64,000 bases of DNA from positions 8,500 through 72,499 of the forward strand of contig CAZLWE010000010.1 in the NCBI GenBank assembly GCA_964562985.1, in the 5' to 3' direction. This document shows positions 25,801 to 35,600 of the stretch, piece by piece (the first letter of the stretch is position 1; every line of letters starts with the position of its first letter). Both the position numbers and the translations under genes were made by a program. The stretch is from SHLQ01 sp964562985. Its GTDB lineage: Bacteria > Actinomycetota > Acidimicrobiia > Acidimicrobiales > SHLQ01. Below the pieces are notes generated by a model, which ran no database searches, was not told where the DNA came from, and saw only the letters and a list, made by a program, of their open reading frames with translations.

Positions 25801-27675
25801 CGGGAAATGTTGCGCGACCTTCTCGGAGCCGAGGAGCTCCGCGAGCTTCTCGACCCCGGCGTTCTGGCTGATCTAGAACTTGAACTGCAGCGGCTAGTTG
25901 ATGGCCGCAAGGCACGCGATGCCGATGAGGTTCACGACCTCGTGCGGCTGCTCGGTCCGCTCGAGCTCCACGAGATCGACGCTCGTGTGGTCGATGGGTT
26001 CGACGTCAACTCCACCGTGGAACAGCTGCTGTCTGATCTACGACTCATCGAAGTAGGCATCGCCAACGATCGGCGCTTCGCCGCAGCTGAGGACGCCGGA
26101 CGTTTGCGTGATGCACTTGGGGTCGCTCTTCCGCCAGGGTTGCCCGCGGCCTATACCGACAGCGCGGAGGACCCGCTGGGCGATCTCGCGATCCGCTTTG
26201 CCCGAACCCACGGCCCGTTCGTAACCGAGCAATTCGCCGTGCGCTATGGCGTTGTGTCCGAGCGAGCCGAAGAGGTGCTCAACCGTCTAGCGGGCGACGG
26301 GAAGGTTCTTCGAGGTGAGTTTCGTCCGGATGGCACGACACGTGAATGGGTCGACGATGGGGTGCTACGGCAGTTGCGGCGGCGATCCTTGGCGGCGTTA
26401 CGCGCGGAGGTTGCCCCGGTCGAGAGGTCTGCGTTGGGCCGGTTCTTGCCGGCATGGCAAGGCGTCGGCGTGAAGCGGCGAGGAGTCGATGGGCTCGCCG
26501 ACGTTCTCGGCGTGCTCCAGGGTGCAGCCCTTCCGGCATCGGCACTGGAGCGTTCGATCCTTCCCGCGCGGATGGCGCAGTACCGGCCAGCGGATCTCGA
26601 CCTGCTCTGCACTTCTGGCGAGATTGTGTGGGTTGGCGCTGGCGCTGTGGGTTCCAACGATGGGCGAGTGCGACTGGCATTTCGCGACCAGGTAGCGCTG
26701 TTGGTCGACCCGAACGTCGAACCACCGGCAGAACCGCTGCATGACCTCCTTCGAGCGGGTCTTGGTGAGGGCGGTGCCTCGTTCTGGTTCGATCTGGTCT
26801 CGGCGGCTAACGCGGACGGGGTCGGCTACACGAACGATGCGGTCTTGGCTGCGCTATGGGATCTCGTGTGGGCGGGCGAAGTCACGAACGATTCGCTCGC
26901 GCCACTACGCGCCTTTCTCGGGAAGAAGTCGGCCCCCGGAGCGCGCAAACAGCGTCGGCGGCCGCGCGTCGGTCAGCTTCGCCAGAGCGGTCCGCCGCAG
27001 GGTGCTGGGCGGTGGTCGCTGGTCTCCTCGCTTCTCGTCCCACAACCAGCTCCGACGGCACGCACGACCGCCCGAGCGCTGCAGCTCGTCGAGCGGTATG
27101 GCGTTCTCACGAGGGAGGCAGCGTTGGGCGAGGGGATCACCGGTGGGTTTGCCGGGGTGTATCCCATGCTCAAGGCGTTGGAAGAACGCGGCGAGTTGCG
27201 TCGTGGGTACTTCGTCGAAGGGCTTGGCGCGGCCCAGTTCGCTACTCCGGGCGCCGTCGATCGACTGCGTGCCTTGAGCGATTCTCGCGGGGAAGGAACG
27301 ACGGTGGTCTTGGCGGCCACCGACCCGGCCCAACCCTACGGGGCGTCTCTTCGATGGCCGGAGTCCAATGGTCGGCCACAGCGAAGCGCCGGCGCGCACG
27401 TCGTGCTGCTCGACGGGGAACTCGCGCTGTATGTGGAGCGGGGAGGGAAGAGCCTGGTCAGTTTCCCGGTCCTGCATGATCGTCCTGAACTGCTCGGGGA
27501 TCCTCGTTGGGTCGAGGCCTTGAAGGATCTGCTCCGTAGCGCGATGCTGCGATCCCTGGAGGTCGCCAAGATCGATGGTGACCCTGCCTCGGACAGTCCG
27601 CTGTACGAGATCATGACCAACAACGGTTTCGTCCGCGGCTACAAAGGCCTGACTTGGGTTCCGCCGCGGCGCTGA
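22849..27675 (+). CDS. lhr: Lhr-family ATP-dependent helicase with repeat-derived insert
   Basis: A 1608-residue superfamily 2 helicase of the large Lhr type, a 3'-5' DNA/RNA-DNA translocase linked to DNA repair in mycobacteria and E. coli. RecA domain 1 carries 'SPTGSGKT' (Walker A, about residue 44) and 'VIIDEIHSVAGTKRGAHM' (DEIH, about 166). Domain 2 carries 'TSSLELGIDMG' and 'QRVGRAGHQ' (motif VI, about 501). Winged-helix and C-terminal Lhr domains follow. Between 'LAGRLNELWDE' and 'AHHGSLS', residues about 320-440, lies an Arg/Gly/Pro-rich insert made of repeats found elsewhere in the window. Without it the length fits the usual size of about 1500. It abuts the convergent flavin reductase gene. 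Confidence 0.93.
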   Translation: MSADALKRFSPAVRAWFETSFAAPTPPQAAGWPAISSGDNTLILSPTGSGKTLAAFLWGLDRLMTEPVPEREARTRLLYLSPLRALAVDVEKNLRSPLRGITLAAERLGETVHVPTVGMRTGDTPSNERRQLVRNPPDLLITTPESLFLMLTSAARETLRNVDAVIIDEIHSVAGTKRGAHMSLSLERLELLIGRPVQRIGLSATQRPLEEISRFLGGRSQSDDGSFTWRPVEIVDAGAEPNMDLEVIVPVEEMADLGKAKEDPGSRPESSGPQRTSIWPSVHPKILEEIRRHKSTIVFVNSRRLAERLAGRLNELWDEQLHVDTSGRPPHSVDVVAPHGSAPPELLHADTSGRPPSEPSGTAENQERGTSDGGPPLAQQARGRGPSGPDPSPGARNEREKAENQERGTSDGGPPLARQPSIEERSDGLRPLEAKPGNTASRIAAHHGSLSKSQRLHVEDQLKNGLIRAIVATSSLELGIDMGAVDLVIQVESPGAVSRGLQRVGRAGHQVGATSIGKIFPKHRSDLLETAVVVDRMQQGAIESTSYPRNPIDVLSQQIVAMCALDDWSLDDLSTVVRGSANFAELSDDVLDGVLDLLAGRYPAEEFRELRPRIVWDRVGGMIRGRSGAQRLAVTNAGTIPDRGLYGVFLPDGTRVGELDEEMVYESRPGETFLLGASTWRIEDITFERVVVTPAPGEPGKMPFWHGDGPGRPVELGEALGSFVREVSDLTNEEAIDRLMERHGLDPLAASNVVNYLDDQRQATGLVPDDHTIVIERFRDEIGDWRVCILSPFGAQVHAPWGMALRAKLGEVWGMDVEMMWADDGIVIRLPEAIDELDPTDLTFDPAEIEDAVVAELPGSALFASRFRECAGRSLLLPRRRPDQRTPLWQQRQRSADLLRVAAKYPSFPILLETTRECLNDVFDVPSLRRILQGIHDRTIRVVTVETDRASPFAQSLLFGWIAVYMYEGDAPLAERRAAALSLDREMLRDLLGAEELRELLDPGVLADLELELQRLVDGRKARDADEVHDLVRLLGPLELHEIDARVVDGFDVNSTVEQLLSDLRLIEVGIANDRRFAAAEDAGRLRDALGVALPPGLPAAYTDSAEDPLGDLAIRFARTHGPFVTEQFAVRYGVVSERAEEVLNRLAGDGKVLRGEFRPDGTTREWVDDGVLRQLRRRSLAALRAEVAPVERSALGRFLPAWQGVGVKRRGVDGLADVLGVLQGAALPASALERSILPARMAQYRPADLDLLCTSGEIVWVGAGAVGSNDGRVRLAFRDQVALLVDPNVEPPAEPLHDLLRAGLGEGGASFWFDLVSAANADGVGYTNDAVLAALWDLVWAGEVTNDSLAPLRAFLGKKSAPGARKQRRRPRVGQLRQSGPPQGAGRWSLVSSLLVPQPAPTARTTARALQLVERYGVLTREAALGEGITGGFAGVYPMLKALEERGELRRGYFVEGLGAAQFATPGAVDRLRALSDSRGEGTTVVLAATDPAQPYGASLRWPESNGRPQRSAGAHVVLLDGELALYVERGGKSLVSFPVLHDRPELLGDPRWVEALKDLLRSAMLRSLEVAKIDGDPASDSPLYEIMTNNGFVRGYKGLTWVPPRR
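23809..23915 (+). repeat. In-frame 29-bp direct repeat pair inside lhr
   Basis: Copies at 23809-23837 and 23887-23915 differ at two bases. They are 78 bases (26 codons) apart, so both encode the same peptide (H-x-DTSGRPP). Confidence 0.9.
23934..24100 (+). repeat. In-frame 50-bp direct repeat pair inside lhr
   Basis: Copies at 23934-23983 and 24051-24100 differ at one base. They are 117 bases (39 codons) apart and both encode AENQERGTSDGGPPLA. Between them lies dispersed repeat copy B. Confidence 0.92.
23983..24033 (+). repeat. Dispersed repeat, copy B (inside lhr)
   Basis: Matches the reverse complement of 15571-15622 with two near-perfect blocks of 21 and 20 bases. Here it is translated as part of the helicase; there it is intergenic. 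Confidence 0.8.
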
Positions 27676-28245
27676 CTAGTCGGCGAGGCCCTCTGCCTCG
27701 AGGCGGGTGAGCAGCTCGTCGCGGACCGACCGGCCGGGCTCGCGAGCTTTGTCTCCCGCCTTGCGCCAGCCATGGCGCGACGAATACAGCAGCGGGTCTT
27801 CGCCGAGACGCCCTTCGCCAAACGACGTGACCCGAGCGAGGACGAGCTCGTGATCCATGTCGGCTCCGAGGCTCGTCTCTAGCTTCTCGATCACTTCACA
27901 TCCCACCCAGGAGATGCAGTCCGGCACGATTGATTTGCCGTCGTCATTCTCGACCAGCCATTCGGACGCGATGTGTTTGAACTTTCGCCCGGGGTACGAA
28001 AAGTACTGGCCGATATCTACCTGATCGCCGGCCAGGTTTGAGACCGTGAACCACCCCGATGCTTCGATCAGGTCGTAGGTGTCGTGCTTGGGAGAGATCG
28101 ATGCCAGCATGATCGGTTCCTCAAAGGAGACCTGCATTACCCAGTGCGAACAGTACGCCCGGGTGATTCCCTCGTGCGAAGACGCGACGACTTGCACCCC
28201 CTTCATCATCTGTCCCAAACAACGTTTCAAATCTCGGTCCATCAC
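27676..28245 (-). CDS. Flavin reductase-like (FMN-binding split-barrel) protein
   Basis: A 189-residue cytosolic protein of the flavin reductase-like family (PF01613). 'MMKGVQVVASSHEGITRAYCSHWVMQVSFEEPIMLASISPKHDTYDLIEASGWFTVSNL' follows the family plan: an N-terminal strand entering the barrel, the flavin-contacting turn after 'S-W-V-Q-VS', and 'P-x-x-ASI-x-x-x-x-x-T-x-x-I-x-x-S-x-x-F-x-V-x-L'. Members reduce flavin with NAD(P)H or bind FMN for another oxidoreductase; the partner is unknown. The GTG at 28245 lies 7 bases after a -10 box, with an ATG as the next codon. It is convergent with lhr. Confidence 0.83.
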   Translation of the reverse strand: MMDRDLKRCLGQMMKGVQVVASSHEGITRAYCSHWVMQVSFEEPIMLASISPKHDTYDLIEASGWFTVSNLAGDQVDIGQYFSYPGRKFKHIASEWLVENDDGKSIVPDCISWVGCEVIEKLETSLGADMDHELVLARVTSFGEGRLGEDPLLYSSRHGWRKAGDKAREPGRSVRDELLTRLEAEGLAD

Positions 28246-28252
28246 AACACTC

Positions 28253-28258
28253 AGCCTA
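28253..28258 (-). promoter_or_regulatory. -10 box, leaderless start of the flavin reductase gene
   Basis: TAGGCT on the minus strand ends 7 bases before the GTG at 28245. Confidence 0.55.
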
Positions 28259-28387
28259 AGTCAACGGTCGTGTTCTCCTGAGACGGCCATCTCGATACGT
28301 ACTAGGAGCACGGAGTGTGAGGGCTGGCTCCGCGAAAAACCGAGACGAATCAGCGCCTAGCATCATTCGGGCCCGACTCCTCACTCA

Positions 28388-31300
28388 ATGTGGTGTGTCG
28401 ATACCTTTGTATTGCGTGGTGGCGTGGAGAATCGGACCGTAGTGCCAGGACCAGAGAATCGAACTCGATTTGTGTTGGCAATCACCGTCATTGTCGCGCT
28501 TTTGGGAACAACGTTTCTCATCTTCCGGCCTGGTGACCAAGCGTCGGCCGGCGTCGCCTTTGCCGATCCTGAGGCGTGGATTGAACACGGTCTCGAAGGT
28601 GAACTCTTGAAGGTCAATGGATCGACGGGGGAGGTCACCACTCGTATCGAAGTTGCTGAGGCCGGCGATGACCTTGCGGTGGCTCCACACGGAAGCGGCG
28701 CAGCGCTATTGAATCGCACTGCTGGCCAACTCCTGCTGATCGATGGGCAGCGCCTAACTACGGCGCTTCAACTCGATCTTGAACTGTCGACTTCCGAAGA
28801 GGATCGCGCATTACAGGTCCATCCATCACCCAATTTCGACAGCCTGGTGATCGTCTCCGACACCGATCAAATTATGGTGATCGACACCCAAACCAGCTTG
28901 GTCGAGTCGATCCCGATCGCCAATCCCCTGAGCAGTATTGGTGTTGAAACATCGGGGAGGCTTATCGCGCTGACGAACGATACGAACTCGTTGGTTTCAC
29001 TCGTTGGTCAGCGGCTCGATGAATTGGAGACCCTGCCTCCTGCCGTTGATGACGAGCAGCCCCGACACGTAGTGGCTGCCGGTGGTGACGCGTTCGTCGT
29101 CGATCCAGCCAGGCTGCTGGTGAATCAAGTCCTTGAGAGCGGCGAGCTTGGCTTGCCATTTTGCCTATCCGGTTCGACCGTGGCGGGAGCCACGTTCGGA
29201 GGTACCGAGTCGAACGACGAGCCGGTGATCGTGTCGTTCAACTCCGAACTGGGGATCGTTGCCCTCTCAGGTCCCAACGATGGGTGCGATGAGATCACCG
29301 TGGATATCAACCCATCGGACGAATTCGGCGAGCCTGTCGTTCACCAGGGGTTTGTGTATCTGCCCAACTACACACAATCCCAAGTCCATGTCGTAGACAT
29401 TGCCGAGGAAGCGGAAGTGTCCGTGTTCTCGTTTGGGACCGACGAGGCCCCGTTCGATCTGAGTCTTCGCGGCGCGGCGGTATGGGCGAATCAGCCGCTC
29501 GGCGCTTCAGCGGCGGTCATCGATGGTGGTGAGATTACTCGGGTGGTCAAGATCGATTCGGTAGTCGCAGGGTCGGTCGCCTTCAACCCCGACGGCGAGG
29601 AGGGGGACGACGCGGTCGGTCGTGGCGATGAGGCAACCGACGACCGGGGCGGACTACGAATTCTTGGTGCGAGCGGTGAAGCCGTTCTCGCAACTGGTGA
29701 GGATCCAGGCGACTCGCCAGATTCCGAAACCGCTGAGGACGGGTCAGAGTTGGATGAACCGGTCGACGCGGACCCAGAAGAGGCTCTGGAACCTCTAGGA
29801 GTCGGCGTCTCTGCCGAAGTTGTTGCGACGCCTGAGCCGGTTCCCGAACCCGAGGCACTCATCGAAGAACAAGTTGAGACCGAGGAGCTCATCGCGAACT
29901 TTGCGGCGTCGGCGGTCACGGCGAATGTTGGTGAGTCGATTCGATTCACCGATTTCAGCTCGGGGACGCCGACCTCTTGGACATGGGACTTTGGCGATGG
30001 AACCGGCGCGCGTGATATCGCCGTGGTGGAGAAGTCCTGGGATGAGGGCGGCGACTACACGGTGTCGCTGATCGTCCGCAACGGCGCCGGAGATGAAGCG
30101 TCGCAATCTGTTCAGGTGACGATCGTGCCCGAGGCGGTGGATATCACACCCACCGCCGACTTCGGCTTCGATCGAAACACGGTGGAGATTGGCGAGTCGG
30201 TTACGTTCACGGATCGCAGTACCGGTTCGCCGACAAGTCTTCAGTGGGATTTCGGCGATGGAAGCGGTGACTTGGGCGACTTGGTCACCCATCGCTACGG
30301 CGAAGCCGGCACCTACACGGTGACCTTGACCGCTGCGAGCGAAGTAGGGTCCACAACCGCATCGACGATCATCACGGTGTTGTCCGGCGTCGATCCCCCC
30401 GAAGCGGTAATCGGCGACTTGCCCATCGAGATTGCCGATGGCCAGTTGGTGACCTTCACCAGCCTCTCGCGCAACGATCCGACGTCGGTGGTTTGGGACT
30501 TCGGCGACGGCACTGAGGCGACTGGTCAGACGGTTCGACATCGGTGGGAAGACCCCGGCACGTACCGAGTTCGCTTGGAGGTTTCCAACTCCGCCGGTTC
30601 GGATTCGACCTTCATCGACGTGCAAGTGCTACGCCGGCTGGATCCTCCCGCGGCGAGATTCACCCAAACGGCAACCGAGGTATTGGTCGGTGAAGTTGTC
30701 ACCTTCACCGATCTATCCACCAATGCCCCAACATCATGGGATTGGGACTTTGGCGACGGCACAACTCGGCGTGGCGAGATAGTGAACAAACGGTGGTCCG
30801 AGCCCGGCACGTACCGCGTCACCCTCGATGCAGCCAACGCTGCGGGATCTGACCGAACCCGAGTGACCATTACTGTGCTGGATCCCGTCGATCCGCCATC
30901 TGCGGCCTTCGCGCTGAGCGCGGGTGTTGTCGCCCCCGGCGACGCTGTCTCGTTCACCGATCAATCGCAGAACACGCCGACGGCTTGGGCGTGGGATCTG
31001 GGTGATGGCACCACATCGGCGCAGCGCTCACCAAACCACGCCTACCAGACTCCAGGCACCTACCGAGTGTCGCTTCGAGCGTCGAACGAAGGCGGAACGT
31101 CGATGGCAAGCCAACAAGTAGTCGTGGTCAACCGTCCTGTCGCAAACTTTGACTTCGCGATTGACGGGCGAACCGTCACCTTCACGGACACGTCGACCAA
31201 TGCGGACAGTTGGGCGTGGGATCTTGGGGATGGCAACACCTCAACACAACCTTCGCCACAGCACACCTTCGGCACGGGCGTGACATTCAACGTCACGCTG

Positions 31301-32611
31301 ACCGTGCGCAACCAGCTGGGTGCGTCGCAACCGCGGACAGCTCAGATCCAGATTTCCGAACCGCCGGTCGCAGTAGCGACATGCACGGTGGTCGGCCGAA
31401 CATTGCAATGCGACGGTTCTCAATCAGAGAACGCCGTGAGCTTCCTGTGGGTGAATGGCAACGAAGTCGTGAACACCACTCCGAACGCCGCCCAGACAGT
31501 GTTCGCCTGGAACTCCAATGGACGTCGGACGATCCAGCTGACCGTTACATCCGCCGACGGCCAAACGTCGGAAACGACACTTCGCTCTGATCAGGTGCTG
31601 CGCGGTCTGCAACCCGAAATCAGCGATGTAAACGTCACCCAAGAAGGTGACCTGCTTCGACTCGAGGCGGTCGTTGAGAACGACCCGGTGACCTGGAATT
31701 GGGAACTTGATGGCGCTGACTTGGTGCAGGGTGGCAATGGGCCTACCGCGGTCTTCCGAGTTCCCGACGACGGACGGTTCACCGGCTCGGTCTCGGCGGA
31801 GAACGCCTTCGGTCAAGACACTGACCCATTACGAATCAACGTCGACAGCTTTGATCCCGAGGCCTCCTTTACGTGGGCGGTGATCGAGCCTGGGGTTGTT
31901 GAACTCCTCAACACCTCCACAGCCCAAGCCGGGGCATCCTTCACCTGGGCGACCCCAGGCCGTGAGGAAATTATTTCCAACAATGCCCAACGGAGAGTCG
32001 TTCGCTATCCCCCGGAGGGTGGCTCTTTCACCGCGAGGCTCGAGGTAACGGATGCCTTTGGTTCGGACACGTTTGAGACGACGATCAACGTTCCGGCGCT
32101 TGGCCAGCCACCCGTTGCATCGTTTACTTGGGAAGTTGTTGGCCCGGGGTTGGTGCGATTCGATAACACCTCGGAGGTCGCAGACGACTTTGCGGTGACG
32201 TGGCGAACTCCCGGCGGCCTGGAGAACGTCACGCCGAACCGAGCCATGACCACGGTGCAGTACCCGCTCGAGGGTGGTCGCTTCGATGTCAGCCTCGAGG
32301 TGCGCGACGACTTCGGCACCGACACATTCGAAACGACAATCCGAGTGCCAGCGGTCGATCAGGGCACCGTGCTTGGCTTCACGCTCTCGGTGATTGAGCC
32401 CGGCGTTGTGGAGGCCATCAACACGTCGACGGCAGGAGCCGGGGCTGCGTTCCGCTGGGTAGCAGTCGGTGACGACGAGGTCTTGGTGCGTAGCGATGAA
32501 CGCTTCGTCGTCCGTTTCGACGAGGGTGGCACCTACGAAGTGCGCCTCTTCGTCGAAGATGACTTTGGCGACGACCGACTCTTCCAAGACATCCGCGTAC
32601 CGGATTTCTGA
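28388..32611 (+). CDS. PKD-repeat surface protein, N-terminally membrane-anchored
   Basis: A 1407-residue protein with one membrane helix at about residues 27-46 ('FVLAITVIVALLGTTFLIF'), then a propeller-like region to about 400, an acidic linker, and a chain of PKD-type Ig domains. Six canonical domains carry W-D-(F/L)-GDG ('WTWDFGDG', 'LQWDFGDG', 'VVWDFGDG', 'WDWDFGDG' and two 'WAWDLGDG'). At least five degenerate C-terminal copies keep the Trp but lose the GDG ('FLWVNGNE', 'WNWELDG', 'FTWATPG', 'VTWRTPG', 'FRWVAVG'). PKD chains usually act as extracellular spacers or binding modules. The start is uncertain; GTG at 28424 is an alternative. Convergent with the FtsX-type permease. Confidence 0.85.
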   Translation: MWCVDTFVLRGGVENRTVVPGPENRTRFVLAITVIVALLGTTFLIFRPGDQASAGVAFADPEAWIEHGLEGELLKVNGSTGEVTTRIEVAEAGDDLAVAPHGSGAALLNRTAGQLLLIDGQRLTTALQLDLELSTSEEDRALQVHPSPNFDSLVIVSDTDQIMVIDTQTSLVESIPIANPLSSIGVETSGRLIALTNDTNSLVSLVGQRLDELETLPPAVDDEQPRHVVAAGGDAFVVDPARLLVNQVLESGELGLPFCLSGSTVAGATFGGTESNDEPVIVSFNSELGIVALSGPNDGCDEITVDINPSDEFGEPVVHQGFVYLPNYTQSQVHVVDIAEEAEVSVFSFGTDEAPFDLSLRGAAVWANQPLGASAAVIDGGEITRVVKIDSVVAGSVAFNPDGEEGDDAVGRGDEATDDRGGLRILGASGEAVLATGEDPGDSPDSETAEDGSELDEPVDADPEEALEPLGVGVSAEVVATPEPVPEPEALIEEQVETEELIANFAASAVTANVGESIRFTDFSSGTPTSWTWDFGDGTGARDIAVVEKSWDEGGDYTVSLIVRNGAGDEASQSVQVTIVPEAVDITPTADFGFDRNTVEIGESVTFTDRSTGSPTSLQWDFGDGSGDLGDLVTHRYGEAGTYTVTLTAASEVGSTTASTIITVLSGVDPPEAVIGDLPIEIADGQLVTFTSLSRNDPTSVVWDFGDGTEATGQTVRHRWEDPGTYRVRLEVSNSAGSDSTFIDVQVLRRLDPPAARFTQTATEVLVGEVVTFTDLSTNAPTSWDWDFGDGTTRRGEIVNKRWSEPGTYRVTLDAANAAGSDRTRVTITVLDPVDPPSAAFALSAGVVAPGDAVSFTDQSQNTPTAWAWDLGDGTTSAQRSPNHAYQTPGTYRVSLRASNEGGTSMASQQVVVVNRPVANFDFAIDGRTVTFTDTSTNADSWAWDLGDGNTSTQPSPQHTFGTGVTFNVTLTVRNQLGASQPRTAQIQISEPPVAVATCTVVGRTLQCDGSQSENAVSFLWVNGNEVVNTTPNAAQTVFAWNSNGRRTIQLTVTSADGQTSETTLRSDQVLRGLQPEISDVNVTQEGDLLRLEAVVENDPVTWNWELDGADLVQGGNGPTAVFRVPDDGRFTGSVSAENAFGQDTDPLRINVDSFDPEASFTWAVIEPGVVELLNTSTAQAGASFTWATPGREEIISNNAQRRVVRYPPEGGSFTARLEVTDAFGSDTFETTINVPALGQPPVASFTWEVVGPGLVRFDNTSEVADDFAVTWRTPGGLENVTPNRAMTTVQYPLEGGRFDVSLEVRDDFGTDTFETTIRVPAVDQGTVLGFTLSVIEPGVVEAINTSTAGAGAAFRWVAVGDDEVLVRSDERFVVRFDEGGTYEVRLFVEDDFGDDRLFQDIRVPDF

Positions 32612-32617
32612 TTCGGA

Positions 32618-35600
32618 CTAGTCGGCACTGATCGCGTCGAGCACGTTCAGTCGACCGGCGGTCCAGGCCGGGAAGACCGCAGCGAACAAGCCGACGATCG
32701 ATGCGAACAGCAAGTAGAACACGAGTGTCGGGATCGGAACGCTGATCTGATTCACCAGAAACTCTGGCATCTTGCTGGTGGCGAGCACGCCGATCGGTAC
32801 ACCGATCAAGACTCCGGTGAGTCCACCGAACGCGGCCACGATCACCCCTTCCCATCGGATGATCCATCGGGTCTGCTGCCGAGTTGCTCCAACGGCTCGG
32901 AACAGTCCGATCTCACGAGTGCGTTCAAAGACCGACAACGCGAGCGCTACGAGAATACCCAGCGCCGCGACCACGCCTGACAGGCCGAGAAGTACGTTGA
33001 CGGTCGCGAGCGTCTGGTTGATCTGGCGCTCGGTGTTCTCGGCGAATTCCTCGCGAGTGCGGATCTCGATAATGGGGAAGTCTTCGGCGAGCGCTTCTTC
33101 CATTGCGATACGGGCATCTTCTTGGGGGACCCCCGACGCCGTGATCGCCGAGAGGAACTGGTCGCTATCGGACGGGAAGTGCCGATTCCACAGATCAAGG
33201 TCCATCACGCGGTTACCCAACACGAAGCCGTTGTCGTAAATACCTGCGAGCACGAGGTCTTCGCTTTCCAGATCGATGAACAGCGCAGAGAAGGTGTCGC
33301 CCACTTCGAGTCCGGCCTCCTCGGCCACGCTCTGTTCGAAGTAGACGGCGTTTGGGCCCACGAGCGATTGGTCGAGTTCGATCCAGTCGGGATCGTTGTG
33401 GTCTTCGAGCGTCGAGATATCTGTGGCTGATGCATCGTTGATGTTGATGTCGGTTCCGAGCTGTTGTTGTAGCGCGAAGACTTCCTCGGGGCTGAGATCG
33501 GCGTCGTCATTGATGAGCTGCAAGATGATCGGAAGGAACTCTTGGAAGTCTGCTGCGTTGAGTTCGCCGGATTCGCTCGTTGCCCATGCCGCAGGAAAGG
33601 CGACTCGAAACTCCAAGACTGATTCGATCTCGTCGAGGGCTTCCAGTCGTTCAGCGACTTCGGTAGAGAACGGGATCGCTTGTGGGCCTCCACCCTGCCC
33701 GGCTTGGATCAGCCAATCCGCGGTGATCGAAGAGGACAATGCAGCGCTCACCGATGCCTTGATCGAGTCGCCGATGACGGTGACCGCGGTGACGAGCGTG
33801 AGTCCGATCATGAGGGCCGCAGCGGTTGTGGCTGTGCGCTGAGGGTTGCGAGCGGCGTTTGCGCGAGCGACCTGGCCTGACAGGCCCCGAGCACCGATCG
33901 CGGTTCGCACGATCGCAAACGAAACGACCGCCATGATGAGCGCGAGGATCAGGAGGGGGACGATGAGAGCAACGGGAGAAACATCCATTCCGCTGGCGTC
34001 GATAACGAAGTCGGGGGTGCCCGTGGCGGCTACAAAGATCGCGCCACCAATGTTGGCCAGGGCGGCAATACCAAGGGCCACGCCGATTAACCCGAGCACG
34101 ACCGCTGTTGGAGCCCGTCCGAGTACCGACGTCAGTCGAGTTGCGATGAACGGCATGAGCAGGATCGTCCCAACAATGGTGATGAAGGCACCAGCGCCGA
34201 TCAGCGCGAACGTTGCGCCGAGACCAGCGTCTTCGACCAGAGCCACAACGAGTAGGAAGACACCGAGCACGAAGACGCCGAACTTCGCCAGGTTGATATC
34301 TATTTGGCTGAGACCGATCCAGAGCAACAAGGCCGCGAGCAACGGGAGACCAAGCCGCGGCACCCAACCATCAGCGACCCGAACGACGAACCCGAGCAAC
34401 ACGGCAACAGCGATGATGGGTACTACGGCACGGCCAGGTCGGGTGATCCGCTCGATCTGGAGGAGTGCGCCATCGCGCAAGGCAGCGATCGGAGGGACAC
34501 GCTGGGCCTGTAACGCTGGCACAGTCGCAGCTGCGACGGTGACAACGACACCCACGATGAACGCCGCGATGACGGCAGTTCCCGTGATGGGTAGGCCAAC
34601 GTTGTCAGGGAAGCCGAGCGCGCTCAGGGCGGCGCGCAAAAGCCATGCGAGCCCCAACCCGGCGGGAAATCCGATGAGAGCTGACGCAATTCCGAGGAAC
34701 AACGCCTCGCCGATCATGAGTTGCGTGACCTGCGAACCGAACGCTCCGATGGCTCGCAGGAGACCTAGTTCTCGAATGCGCTGGCCCAGCGTGATGGAGA
34801 ACACATTGAAGATGAGAAACGCACTCACGAGCGTGAGGATGATCGCGAACACGAGCAATACGGTTTGGAAGATGGTCAGGATCTGGCCAAAATCCCCTTG
34901 GGTCCGTTCAATCACCTCCTCTTGGCTGAGGACCGCCAAAGAGTCATCGAAAAGCGGCTCGATTCGTGCGATCACATCTTCGATTTCCTCGCCTTCATCA
35001 ACCAATAGCGTCAAGTCGCTAAAGCCGTCACCGCCGTTGATGAGCTCGATTGCCGTTGGGGTATCGAGCGCGACCAGTTGAGCGCCCACCGTGGAGTTGT
35101 TGTCTGGCGAACCGAAGGTGAAGGTGCCGGTGAGTTCGAACGTTTGGCCGTCGGTGGAGCTGTTGGGGACCTGAAGCACGTAACGCTCGCCGACTTCGTA
35201 GTTGCCTAACTCAAAGAGCCCGACATCGATAGCGAACTCGTCGGGCGACGCGGGCCGACGACCCTCTTGGACGAAATACCGTGCGGCGCTTCCCGCATCG
35301 TCTCCCCACGCGACACCGAGGTTGGTGCCCCCCTGGGCAATACCTGGGACGCCGTCGGCGTCGACGGACACGACCCCAAATCCGACGACGCGAGGCGAGA
35401 TTTCGCCGACCCCTTCTACGGATTCGACGAGGTCGAATATCTCCAGAGGCACGGTGGGAGCAATGAACCCGTCTCCGAACTCAATGTTGGGTTGCACCGC
35501 GATGTCATAGCCTGATTCGATATTGGTCGCGAGCTGGTCAAAGGTGGTCCGCAGGCCACCCGTGAAGATGAACACGGCCGACACCACAGCCACGCTGAAA

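Noticed and set aside
33846..35081. 411-codon plus-strand frame opposite the FtsX-type permease
   Set aside because: The composition (Arg/Thr/Pro/Ser-rich, no domains) is that of an antisense frame over a hydrophobic coding region.
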